Shown here piece by piece: positions 25,538 through 33,758 of a stretch of 44,666 bases of DNA (position 1 is the first letter of the stretch; each line of letters begins with the position of its first letter). Source of the stretch: an uncultured beta proteobacterium. GTDB taxonomy: Bacteria; Pseudomonadota; Gammaproteobacteria; Burkholderiales; SG8-39. The stretch spans positions 1-44,666 of the forward strand of contig CAIYPG010000140.1 in NCBI GenBank assembly GCA_903928055.1. The letters are read 5' to 3'. The position numbers were made by a program, and so were the translations under genes. The notes under the pieces are model-generated. The model was given only the letters and a program-made list of their open reading frames with translations, was not told the DNA's origin and did no database searches.

Positions 25538-26284
25538 TCAGGCCTTGCGTGCCGCCGGACGGGATGCGGACCGCGGCGGGCGCGCATGCGGCGATTGCGC
25601 GCGCTTCGCGACGTGCTTCACCGTGCCCTTGCGTTTGGCTGCGGGCTTCGCCGCCGGTGCGCAGGCCAGCGCCTTCAGTCCGTTGAGGAACAGGTCCACC
25701 ATGTGCCCGGCGTCGCGCGCCAGCGAAAACGATTTCGGATCGAGCACCCAGTTGCCGATCAGGCCGTCGATCAGGGCGTGCAGGGCCACCGCCGCGCTGC
25801 GCGGGCGGATGTCCGCGGGCAGCAGCCCCAGCTTTGCAGCGTCGCGCAGGTTGCGCTCGATCTCAGAGACGTAGCCGGCGCGCATGGCAATGCAACGGTC
25901 CCGGGCCGGCGCCATTTCGTCGACGTACTCGCATTTGTGGAACACGATGTCGAACACGCGCCGTGCCTGCGGGTCGGCAGCGGTGCGTTCCAGCACGCCG
26001 ACCAGGCAGCCGCGCAACTGCGCCAGCGGATCGCCGCCGTCGCAGCGCTTCTCATCGCGTTCCGCACGTTCTTCCTGGGGCAGCACGACCCGGCACAGCA
26101 TGGCGTCCAGCAGGTCGGCCTTGTCGCGGAAATGCCAGTACACCGCGCCGCGGGTGACGCCCGCGGCGACGGCAACATCGGTGAGCGAGGTGCGCGACAC
26201 GCCCCGTTCGCTGAACACGCGCTCAGCGGCGTCCAGCAGGGCATTGCGCGTTTCCTGAGCCTCTTCCTTGGTGCGTCTGGCCAT
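25538..26284 (-). CDS. TetR family regulator of the AcrR/TtgR type with basic C-terminal tail
   Basis: The 248-residue product has the N-terminal TetR helix-turn-helix (residues ~10-60: ALLDAAERVFSERGVSRTSL, DVAVAAGVTRGAVYWHFRDK), close to AcrR and TtgR. The ligand-binding half follows, with VFDIVFHKCEYVDEMAPARD and GLIGNWVLDPKSFSLA. It is divergent from the RND efflux operon, and an AcrR-like operator lies between them, so it very likely represses that operon and is released by pump substrates. The last 43 residues (after GLKALACAP) are rich in Lys, Arg, Ala and Pro and have no counterpart in standard AcrR. ATG 26284 begins MARRTKEEAQETR. Confidence 0.92.
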   Translation of the reverse strand: MARRTKEEAQETRNALLDAAERVFSERGVSRTSLTDVAVAAGVTRGAVYWHFRDKADLLDAMLCRVVLPQEERAERDEKRCDGGDPLAQLRGCLVGVLERTAADPQARRVFDIVFHKCEYVDEMAPARDRCIAMRAGYVSEIERNLRDAAKLGLLPADIRPRSAAVALHALIDGLIGNWVLDPKSFSLARDAGHMVDLFLNGLKALACAPAAKPAAKRKGTVKHVAKRAQSPHARPPRSASRPAARKA

Positions 26285-26413
26285 CAGCCTGTTTTCCTGT
26301 GTCCCTCGGCCGTTTTGCGGGCGGGGTGGTGAATATGCGAATTCCCGCACTGCCGGCATGGAGTCCGGTCTGTGCGGAATCGCACATTACGGCGGGTAAT
26401 GATCACTTGCGAT

Positions 26414-26437
26414 TACTTACATTTACGAATGTATGTA
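26414..26437. promoter_or_regulatory. AcrR-like operator palindrome
   Basis: This 24-bp site has half-sites TACTTACATT and AATGTATGTA around the centre TACG. The halves are inverted repeats at 9 of 10 positions. From memory, the E. coli AcrR operator is TACATACATT-TGTG-AATGTATGTA, which matches here at 21 of 24 positions. It lies in the intergenic region between tetR/acrR and the efflux operon and overlaps the -10 element by 2 bp, as expected for a repressor site. Confidence 0.85.
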
Positions 26438-26441
26438 TAAT
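26436..26441 (+). promoter_or_regulatory. -10 element of the efflux operon promoter
   Basis: A perfect TATAAT lies 104 bp before the adaptor ATG. The hexamer 17 bp upstream (26413-26418, TTACTT) is a poor -35 and falls within the operator, so the operator would block polymerase directly. The region is clearly A+T-rich against a G+C-rich background. Confidence 0.7.
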
Positions 26442-26545
26442 AGCACGCTATTGGACATCAGACTGTCACAGAAGTTTTTGCCGATCCGGGTCTGATCATT
26501 TGTGTTTTCCCCATTGCTGCCGGCCGTCTCCCAGGATATTCCGCC

Positions 26546-27865
26546 ATGAATAAAACGATTCCCATTTCGCCGTTTTCCCTCCGTCGTGCCTCCCTGGTGC
26601 TGGCTGCAGCAGCGTCGGCCGCATTGCTTGCCGCCTGCGGCCCCGGCGGCGGACAGGGCGGCCCCGGCGGATTTGCCGGCATGCCGCCGCCCGAAGTCAA
26701 TGTCATCACCGTGCAGCCGAAGACCGTGCCGGCGATTTTCGAGTACACCGGCCAGACTGCCGGATCGCGTGAAGTGGAAGTGCGCGCCCGTGTCACCGGC
26801 ATCCTGCAGAAGCGCAATTTTGCCGAGGGCGGTCCGGTGCAGGCCGGACAGTCGCTCTATACGATTGATCCGGCGCCGTTCCAGGCCGCGCTGGCCAGCG
26901 CCGAGGCCGACGTTGCCGCCGCCGATGCGCGCCTCTCCCAGGCAAAGCGCAATGCCGTGCGCCTGAAGCCGCTGTTTGATGCCAAGGCGGTTAGCCAGAA
27001 GGAATACGACGATGCGGTTTCCGCTGCGGAGATCGCCGATGCCGACCTGAAGGCGGCCCGGGCGCGCGCCATCAACGCCAGGCTCAATGTCGATTACACG
27101 CGGGTCGAGTCACCCATCAACGGCATCGCCAGCCGCTCGCTGGTGTCCGAGGGGACTCTGGTGTCAGGTCCCGCCGTGCTGCTGACCACGGTGAGCCAGG
27201 TCGACCCGGCCTACATCAACTTCGGTATCGCCGAGACCGAAAACCTGAAGCTGCGCAGTGAAGCCGCAGCCGGCCGGCTGGTGCTGCCGAAGGACGGGCG
27301 CTTTGATGTCAGCGTGAAGCAGGCCGATGGCACCACCTATGCGCGCAGCGGCAAGCTGAATTTCTCCGATGTGCGCATCAGCAACGTGACCGGCACCAGC
27401 GAGGCGCGTGCCGAACTGCCGAATCCCGAGGGCGTGCTGCGTCCCGGGCAGTTCGTGCATGTGACGCTGTCGGGCGCCACGCGCCCGAACGCCATCCTTG
27501 TGCCGCAGCGCGCGGTGCTCGAGGGGCCCGCCGGGAAATTCGTCTACACCGTCAACAAGGAAAGCAAGGCCGAGCCGCATCCGGTGGTGGTGGGCGACTG
27601 GGTGGGCGACGCATGGATCATCATCTCCGGCCTCGCCGCCGGAGACCAGGTGATCGTCGATGGCGTGATGAAGATCGGCCCGGGTGCGCCGGTGAAGGTT
27701 GCGGACCCTGCCGCCGCCAATGCGGCGCCAAAGGCTGCAGCGGGGGCGCCAGACGCCGCCAAGGGTGATGCACCGAAGGGTGACGCTGCCAAAGATGCAG
27801 GCAAGGGCGACGCAGGCAAAGCCGCCGACTCTGCCAGAACTGCCGCCAAAGCCGCAGCCAAGTAA
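26546..27865 (+). CDS. RND efflux periplasmic adaptor (AcrA/MexA type lipoprotein)
   Basis: This 439-residue membrane fusion protein links the inner-membrane pump to the outer-membrane channel. The lipobox LLAAC places the lipidated Cys at residue 31. The adaptor follows with VPAIFEYTGQTAGSREVEVR, the lipoyl halves (FAEGGPVQAGQSLYTIDPAP), an alpha-hairpin rich in Ala, and the beta-barrel region VDPAYINFGIAETENLKL through LRPGQFVHVTLSG. The last ~52 residues are an unusual Ala/Lys/Asp/Gly tail (AAPKAAAGAPDAAKGDAPKG and onward). It is the first gene of a three-gene operon, divergent from and probably repressed by the TetR protein. Confidence 0.95.
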   Translation: MNKTIPISPFSLRRASLVLAAAASAALLAACGPGGGQGGPGGFAGMPPPEVNVITVQPKTVPAIFEYTGQTAGSREVEVRARVTGILQKRNFAEGGPVQAGQSLYTIDPAPFQAALASAEADVAAADARLSQAKRNAVRLKPLFDAKAVSQKEYDDAVSAAEIADADLKAARARAINARLNVDYTRVESPINGIASRSLVSEGTLVSGPAVLLTTVSQVDPAYINFGIAETENLKLRSEAAAGRLVLPKDGRFDVSVKQADGTTYARSGKLNFSDVRISNVTGTSEARAELPNPEGVLRPGQFVHVTLSGATRPNAILVPQRAVLEGPAGKFVYTVNKESKAEPHPVVVGDWVGDAWIIISGLAAGDQVIVDGVMKIGPGAPVKVADPAAANAAPKAAAGAPDAAKGDAPKGDAAKDAGKGDAGKAADSARTAAKAAAK

Positions 27866-27898
27866 ACAGCACGTAACGGAAGCATCGGAGCCCCCCCC

Positions 27899-30800
27899 AT
27901 GGTCTCGCGTTTTTTCATAGACCGTCCGATCTTCGCGGCGGTATTGTCCATCTTCATCGTCATTGCCGGCCTGGCCGCGATGCGTGTCCTGCCGATTGCG
28001 CAGTATCCGGAAATCGCCCCGCCTGTCGTCACGGTGCAGGCGGTCTATCCGGGCGCTTCGGCCGAGGTGCTGGAGCAGACCGTGGCCGCGCCGCTGGAGA
28101 ACCAGATCACCGGTGTCGAGCACATGATCTACATGAGCTCGAACTCCTCCGCGAACGGCGTGGTGCAGATCCAGGTGACCTTCGACATCGGCACCGACAT
28201 CGACCAGGCTGCGCTCAACATCAACAACCGCGTGAAACAGGCCGAGCCGCGTCTTCCCAATGATGTGCGCCGCCTCGGGGTGACGGTGAACAAGGGTTCC
28301 TCGTCCTTCCTGCAGGTGCTGGCCTTCTATTCTCCGGACGGCCGCCATGACCAGCTCGAGATCAGCAATTACGTGACGCTGAACGTGCTGGACGAGATGA
28401 AGCGCATACCGGGCACGACCAATGTGCAGATCTTCGGCGCCAAGGACTACGCCATGCGCATCTGGATCAAGCCCGATCGCATGGCGCAGTTGCGCGTCAC
28501 GCCCACCGACCTCATCAGCGCGCTGAACGAGCAGAACGCCCAGTTCGCCGTCGGCAAGATCGGACAGGCCCCGACCGGCGGTCCGCAGGAGATGGTCTAT
28601 ACCGTCACCACCAAGGGGCGGCTGGTGGACGCGCGCGAGTTCGAGAACATCATCATCCGTGCCAACGGCGACGGCACCACGCTCAGGCTGAAGGACGTTG
28701 CCCGTGTGGAGCTGGCCTCCAAGGACTACGACTTCGTCGGCCGCATCAACGGCCAGGAAGCCACGCTCATCGGCATCTTCCTGCAGCCCGGCGCCAACGC
28801 CATCGAGGCGGGTGCGGCGGTCAAGGCGAAAATGACCGAACTGTCGGCGCGCTTTCCCGATGGCATGACCTACAAGGTGGCCTACGACACCACGCGCTTC
28901 GTCGAGGTGTCGATCCGCGAGGTGGTGAAGACCCTGGGCGAAGCCATGCTGCTGGTGTTCTTCGTGGTGTTCCTGTTCCTGCAGAACTGGCGCGCCACGC
29001 TGATTCCCCTGGCGGCGGTGCCGGTATCGCTGATCGGCACGTTCGCCGGGCTCTACCTGCTGGGCTACTCGATCAACACGCTGACGCTGTTCGGCATGGT
29101 GCTGGCGATCGGCATCGTGGTGGATGACGCCATCGTGGTGCTGGAGAACGTCGAGCGCATCATGCATGAGGAGCACCTGTCGGCGCGTGAAGCGGCAATC
29201 AAGGCCATGACCGAGGTGACGAGCCCGATCATCGCCATCGTGCTGGTGCTGTGCGCGGTATTCGTGCCGATCGCCTTCCTCGGCGGCCTGACCGGCGAGC
29301 TGTACCGCCAGTTTGCCGTGACGATTGCCATTGCGGTGATCATCTCTGGGGTGGTCGCGCTGACGCTGACACCGACCCTGTGCGTGGCCATCCTCAAGCG
29401 CGAGCACAAGAATCCGGGACGCTTCTTCGCCTGGTTCAATGACTGGTTTCACCGCGTCACCGGCCATTACGCCGACGGGGTGGGTTTCATGATCCGGCGC
29501 GGCATTCTCGGCGTGGCGCTGTTCGCGGGCATGGTGGCGATCACCGCCGGCCTGTGGAAGTTCACGCCCGGCAGCCTGGTGCCGGATGAAGACCAGGGTT
29601 ATTACATTTCCGCGGTCATCCTGCCCGACGGTGCGACGCTGCAGCGCACGGACAAGGTCGTGAAGGAAGTGCTGGAGGTGATCAAGTCGAATCCGGCCAA
29701 CGAGGATGCGATCGCCTTCACCGGCTTCGATTTCCTTGGTGGCGGCTTCCGCAACAACGCCGCCACCATTTTCGTCACGCAGAAGCACTGGGACGAGCGC
29801 AAGGTCACCGCCAAGCAGCTGGTGGGCGAGCTGTTCATGAAGACCGGCCATATCAAGGAGGCGCTGGTGCTGGCCTTCAATCCCCCGCCGATCTTCGGCC
29901 TGGGTAATGCCGGTGGCTTCGAGTTCTATATCCAGAACCGCGGCGAGGGCGGCTCCAGGAAGATGGCCGAGGTGCTCGGCAAATTCCTCGGCGCGGCGAA
30001 CAAGGATCCGAAGCTGGGCGGCGTGCAGACGCTGTGGCGCGCTTCCACGCCGCAGTTGAACATCGACCTGGACCGCGACAAGGCCAAGGCGCTGGGCGTG
30101 CCGATCGACCAGGTGTATGCCACGCTCGCGGCTTCCATGAGCAGTTATTACGTGAACGACTTCAACCGCTTCGGTCGCACCTGGCAGGTGCTGATGTCGG
30201 CCGAGCCGGCGTTCCGCAAGCAGCCCGAGGCGCTGGGCGACATCTATGTGCGTTCTGCAAAGGGCGACATGATTCCGCTGCGCACCCTGGCCAAGGTGAA
30301 TTTCACCTCGGGCCCGGATTCGCTGGACCGCTTCAACAACCTGCCGGCGGTGAAGATGTTCGGCCAGGGCGCGCCCGGCGTGTCCTCGGGCCAGGCCATC
30401 GCCGAGGTCGAGCGCCTGGCGAAGGAAGTGCTGCCTGCCGACTTCAGCTATGACTGGGGCGGAGCGTCATTCCAGGAGAAACGCTCCTCCGGCACCTCGG
30501 GCCTGGCGCTGGGGCTTGCAGTGGTGATGGTGTTCCTGATCCTCGCCGCGCAGTACGAGAAATGGTCGCTGCCGCTGTCGGTGATGATGGCGCTGCCCTT
30601 CGGCACCTTCGGCGCGCTGGCAGCGGTGTACCTGCGGCATTTCACGAATGACGTGTATTTCCAGATCGGCCTGGTGACACTGCTCGGCCTGGCGGCGAAG
30701 AACGCCATCCTGATCGTGGAGTACGCCTCGCTGAAATACCACGAAGGCCTGTCGCCATCGGCGGCGGCGCTGGAGGCGGCACGCCTGCGGTTCCGGCCCA

Positions 30801-31099
30801 TCCTGATGACGTCGCTTGCCTTCATCCTTGGCGTGCTGCCGCTGGCGCTGTCCAGCGGCGCCGGCGCCGGCGCGCGGCAATCGGTGGGCACCGGCGTCAT
30901 GGGCGGCATGCTGGCGGCAACCTTCCTTGCCATCTTCTTCGTGCCGATGTTCTTCAAGCTGATCACCGAGAAGAAGTTCGGCGAAAAGCGCACCACCACG
31001 GAACTTCGCGAAGAGATCGAACACCACAACAAGGCGATGCATGCAGGGGTGCACAACCCGCATGTGGCGCCGAAGATGAAGGGAGACAGCGATGAATAA
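27899..31099 (+). CDS. RND efflux pump permease (AcrB/HAE1 type)
   Basis: This 1066-residue inner-membrane transporter exports drugs and other amphiphiles using the proton gradient. It opens with the canonical SRFFIDRPIFAAVLSIFIV. The proton-relay pair is D409/D410 in GIVVDDAIVVLENVERI, and the matching lysine is K934 in LAAKNAILIVEYA. Twelve membrane helices and two large periplasmic loops follow the usual plan, with PGASAEVLEQTVAAPLE and SNSSANGVVQIQVTF in the porter domain. A run of eight C residues (27891-27898) separates the GGAG ribosome site from the ATG. Its end overlaps the channel gene by 8 nt. Confidence 0.97.
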   Translation: MVSRFFIDRPIFAAVLSIFIVIAGLAAMRVLPIAQYPEIAPPVVTVQAVYPGASAEVLEQTVAAPLENQITGVEHMIYMSSNSSANGVVQIQVTFDIGTDIDQAALNINNRVKQAEPRLPNDVRRLGVTVNKGSSSFLQVLAFYSPDGRHDQLEISNYVTLNVLDEMKRIPGTTNVQIFGAKDYAMRIWIKPDRMAQLRVTPTDLISALNEQNAQFAVGKIGQAPTGGPQEMVYTVTTKGRLVDAREFENIIIRANGDGTTLRLKDVARVELASKDYDFVGRINGQEATLIGIFLQPGANAIEAGAAVKAKMTELSARFPDGMTYKVAYDTTRFVEVSIREVVKTLGEAMLLVFFVVFLFLQNWRATLIPLAAVPVSLIGTFAGLYLLGYSINTLTLFGMVLAIGIVVDDAIVVLENVERIMHEEHLSAREAAIKAMTEVTSPIIAIVLVLCAVFVPIAFLGGLTGELYRQFAVTIAIAVIISGVVALTLTPTLCVAILKREHKNPGRFFAWFNDWFHRVTGHYADGVGFMIRRGILGVALFAGMVAITAGLWKFTPGSLVPDEDQGYYISAVILPDGATLQRTDKVVKEVLEVIKSNPANEDAIAFTGFDFLGGGFRNNAATIFVTQKHWDERKVTAKQLVGELFMKTGHIKEALVLAFNPPPIFGLGNAGGFEFYIQNRGEGGSRKMAEVLGKFLGAANKDPKLGGVQTLWRASTPQLNIDLDRDKAKALGVPIDQVYATLAASMSSYYVNDFNRFGRTWQVLMSAEPAFRKQPEALGDIYVRSAKGDMIPLRTLAKVNFTSGPDSLDRFNNLPAVKMFGQGAPGVSSGQAIAEVERLAKEVLPADFSYDWGGASFQEKRSSGTSGLALGLAVVMVFLILAAQYEKWSLPLSVMMALPFGTFGALAAVYLRHFTNDVYFQIGLVTLLGLAAKNAILIVEYASLKYHEGLSPSAAALEAARLRFRPILMTSLAFILGVLPLALSSGAGAGARQSVGTGVMGGMLAATFLAIFFVPMFFKLITEKKFGEKRTTTELREEIEHHNKAMHAGVHNPHVAPKMKGDSDE

Positions 31100-32546
31100 A
31101 TTCTCCTTGTCCACGACGTCCACCACGTCCGCGGTGTGTGCAGCGCTGGTTGCAGTGTTGGTATCGGCCGGCTGCACGATGGGCGAGCCTTATCAGCGCC
31201 CGGCTGCAGAACTGCCCGCGGCCTGGGAATTTGCTGATGGCGCCGCGACGAATGCCGTCGACCGGTATGGTGCCGACTGGTGGAAGGTGTATGCCGATCC
31301 GCGCCTCGATCGCCTGGTCGAGGATGCGCTGCTCTACAACAGCAATCTGCTGCTGGCCATGTCGCGGGTGGATGAGGCGCGCGCCCAGCTCGGCATCGTG
31401 GCCTCCGACGAGTCGGTTGGCGTCGACGCGACTTTCGGACGCGCACGTACCGAATCCTCCGCACGCACCGGTACGCTGCCACCCGGCGTGCCGCGCGAAC
31501 GCAACGACTATCGTGCTGCGCTGAACGTGTCCTATGAGCTCGATCTGTGGGGACGCCTGCGTTCTGCGACGGCCGCAGCCCGCGCCGATCTGCTTGCCAC
31601 CGAAGCGGCGCGCAACGGCGTGCGCAACGTGCTCATCGCCGATGTTGTGCAGACCTGGTTTGCCCTGCGTGCGCTGGATGAGCAGGTGCTGTCCGCGCAG
31701 CGCAGCATTGCCACGCGCAGCGAAGGCGTGGCCCTGCAGAAAAAGCGCTACGACGCCGGCGTGATCTCGTTCTTCGAGTTGTCGCAACTGCAGTCGGAAC
31801 TGGCTGCGGCGCAGGCGCAACTGCCCTCGCTGGAGCGCAGCCGGCAGCGCACCCACACCGCGCTGGCCGTGCTGCTGGGCCGCACGCCGAAGGAAATCTT
31901 CGAGCAGCGCGGTCCCGCGGTTGCTGAATCGGATGGTGCGGCTGTGCCGGTGGTCGTGCCGGGCGGGCTGCCCTCCGAATTGCTGCTGCGCCGTCCCGAC
32001 CTGGTGCAGGCGGAGCAGGGACTGATCGCCGCCAACGCGCGCGTTGCCGCGGCACGCGCTTCGCTGTTCCCGGCCATTTCGCTGACCGGCATGCTGGGCA
32101 GTGAAAGTGCTGCGCTGGGTGATCTCTTCACCGGTCCGGCCGGCATCTGGTCGCTGGCTGCAGGCCTTGCGCAGCCGATCTTCCAGGGCGGGCGTCTGCG
32201 CGCCGGGGTGGAGGCCACCGAATCGCGCGAGCGCCAGGCGACGTTGCGCTACCAGCAGGCGATACAGAATGCGTTCAAGGACGTACGCGATGCCATCGAC
32301 GGCCAGACGCTGGCGCGCCAGCAGCTCGAGGCGGAGAACAGCCACGTCGAGAGCCTGCGCGACACCTACCGCCTCGCACGCTTGCGCTACGACAACGGCG
32401 TGGCCAGTCAGCTTGATGTGCTGGATGCCGAACGCGGCCTGCTGGCCGCGCAGTTGAGCCGTGCCGATGCGCTGCGCGCGCAACGCGCCGCGGTTGCCGA
32501 CCTTTTCAAGGCATTGGGCGGCGGCTGGGAGCAGGCGGTAAAGTAG
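31092..32546 (+). CDS. RND outer-membrane channel lipoprotein (OprM/NodT family)
   Basis: This 484-residue TolC-like channel completes the tripartite pump. The lipobox VSAGC places the lipidated Cys at residue 28, followed by MGEPYQRP. Internal family motifs appear in the two halves of the coiled-coil barrel: WWKVYADPRLDRLVEDALLY, SYELDLWGRLRSATAAARAD, RRPDLVQAEQGLIAANARV, and LFPAISLTGMLGSES. The start overlaps the pump gene by 8 nt (ATGAATAA), so expression is coupled. A GC-rich hairpin follows at 32572-32589. Confidence 0.95.
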   Translation: MNKFSLSTTSTTSAVCAALVAVLVSAGCTMGEPYQRPAAELPAAWEFADGAATNAVDRYGADWWKVYADPRLDRLVEDALLYNSNLLLAMSRVDEARAQLGIVASDESVGVDATFGRARTESSARTGTLPPGVPRERNDYRAALNVSYELDLWGRLRSATAAARADLLATEAARNGVRNVLIADVVQTWFALRALDEQVLSAQRSIATRSEGVALQKKRYDAGVISFFELSQLQSELAAAQAQLPSLERSRQRTHTALAVLLGRTPKEIFEQRGPAVAESDGAAVPVVVPGGLPSELLLRRPDLVQAEQGLIAANARVAAARASLFPAISLTGMLGSESAALGDLFTGPAGIWSLAAGLAQPIFQGGRLRAGVEATESRERQATLRYQQAIQNAFKDVRDAIDGQTLARQQLEAENSHVESLRDTYRLARLRYDNGVASQLDVLDAERGLLAAQLSRADALRAQRAAVADLFKALGGGWEQAVK

Positions 32547-32571
32547 GTTTCGCAAAGCGGGTTCCACATCC

Positions 32572-32589
32572 CCGCCGCGTTCGCGGCGG
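32572..32589. terminator. GC-rich hairpin after the efflux operon
   Basis: A perfect 8-bp stem CCGCCGCG/CGCGGCGG with a 2-nt TT step at the tip (effective loop larger) lies 25 bp after the channel stop codon. No T-run follows (AGTGATATGC), so it is only a weak candidate for an intrinsic terminator and may instead protect the transcript end. Confidence 0.4.
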
Positions 32590-32735
32590 AGTGATATGCA
32601 TTCCACCACAGTCGCGTCAGCCTCCCGCGTGGCGGCGGGGTATAGTCATGCACGCCGGCTGCATGCCGATCAAGCGCCTGTCGCACAGAGCACAAAAAGG
32701 GACGGGCCCAACTTCAAGCCAGAGGAGAGCTGCAC

Positions 32736-33707
32736 GTGACCCGATCCACTGTTGTTCGTTTCGTATTTGCCGCGCTTGCCGTTGCCGCTTCGGGAGCGGG
32801 CGCGCAGCAGGCCGCCTATCCGAGCAAGCCCGTCACCGTGATCATTCCGTTTACGCCGGGATCTTCGCAGGAGACCGAAGGGCGGGTGCACATGAACCGG
32901 CTGAGCGAGCAGATGCACCAGCAATTCATCATCGATTTCAAGCCGGGCGGCAGCACCATCATCGGGCTGGGTTATGTGGCGAAAGCACCCGCCGACGGCT
33001 ACACCCTGCTGCTGGTTTCGGCCAGTTACAGCCTGGTGCCGCTGCGTACGGTCGAGATGTCCTTTGATCCGCTCACGGCTTTTGCGCCGGTGTCATTGCT
33101 GAGCAAGCGCTGGGGCCTGATCGTGATCCATCCCTCCGTGCCGGGGACTGTCGCCGAATTCGTTGCCTACGCCAGGGCCAATCCGGGCAAGATCAATTTC
33201 GCCACGAATGGCGTGGGCAGCCAGCAGCACCTGACCGGCGCGTGGATGGCCGATGTCTCGCATACCGACATGACCTTCGTGCATTACAAGAGCGCCGCGC
33301 AGATCATTCCCGACCTTCTCGCCGGGCGCGTGCATCTGACGCCGGTGACGCTGACCACGGGCATCCCGCATATCAAGTCCGGCAAGCTTAAGGCACTTGG
33401 CATGGCGAACCTTGTGCGCAATCCGGCCTTTCCCGACATTCCGACGCTGGCCGAACAGGGCCTGAAGGATTTCGAGTATTCGAGCTGGCACGGCATGGTG
33501 GCGCCGGCGAAGACGCCGCCGGCCATCATCAACCAGTTGAGCGCCGAACTGGCCAAGGTGGTGAAATCACCCGAGGTGGTCAAGCGGCTGGAAAATGAAA
33601 CGCAACTGATCGGCAGCACGCCCGCGGAGTTCGCGCGCCACATCGCCACCGAAACCGATCGCTGGCGCAAGATGATCAAGCAGTCGGGAATCGTCCTCGA
33701 GGAATAG
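32736..33707 (+). CDS. Bug family (TctC) solute-binding protein
   Basis: This 323-residue periplasmic binding protein has a signal peptide ending near GAGAQQ. It continues with YPSKPVTVIIPFTPGSSQET, IIDFKPGGSTIIGLGYVAK, PADGYTLLLVSASYSL, INFATNGVGSQQHLTGAW and VHYKSAAQIIPDLLAGRVH. The usual polar tract after the first strand is GSSQETEG rather than GGxxDxxAR, a divergent form. GTG 32736 is the start, backed by AGAGGAGAG at 32721-32729. TATAGT at 32641-32646 is a possible -10 without a good -35. The gene converges with another Bug gene, with 51 bp between stops. Confidence 0.92.
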   Translation: MTRSTVVRFVFAALAVAASGAGAQQAAYPSKPVTVIIPFTPGSSQETEGRVHMNRLSEQMHQQFIIDFKPGGSTIIGLGYVAKAPADGYTLLLVSASYSLVPLRTVEMSFDPLTAFAPVSLLSKRWGLIVIHPSVPGTVAEFVAYARANPGKINFATNGVGSQQHLTGAWMADVSHTDMTFVHYKSAAQIIPDLLAGRVHLTPVTLTTGIPHIKSGKLKALGMANLVRNPAFPDIPTLAEQGLKDFEYSSWHGMVAPAKTPPAIINQLSAELAKVVKSPEVVKRLENETQLIGSTPAEFARHIATETDRWRKMIKQSGIVLEE

Positions 33708-33758
33708 CCGGGATGGGATTCGGGCGGGGCGAATGTGCCCCGCCGTTTTCCTGCCTCT

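Noticed and set aside
27164..29851. 895-residue open frame on the minus strand
   Set aside because: It is antisense to the RND adaptor and pump genes and shows the same compositional artefact (runs of His, Arg, Asp, Gly) with no domain.
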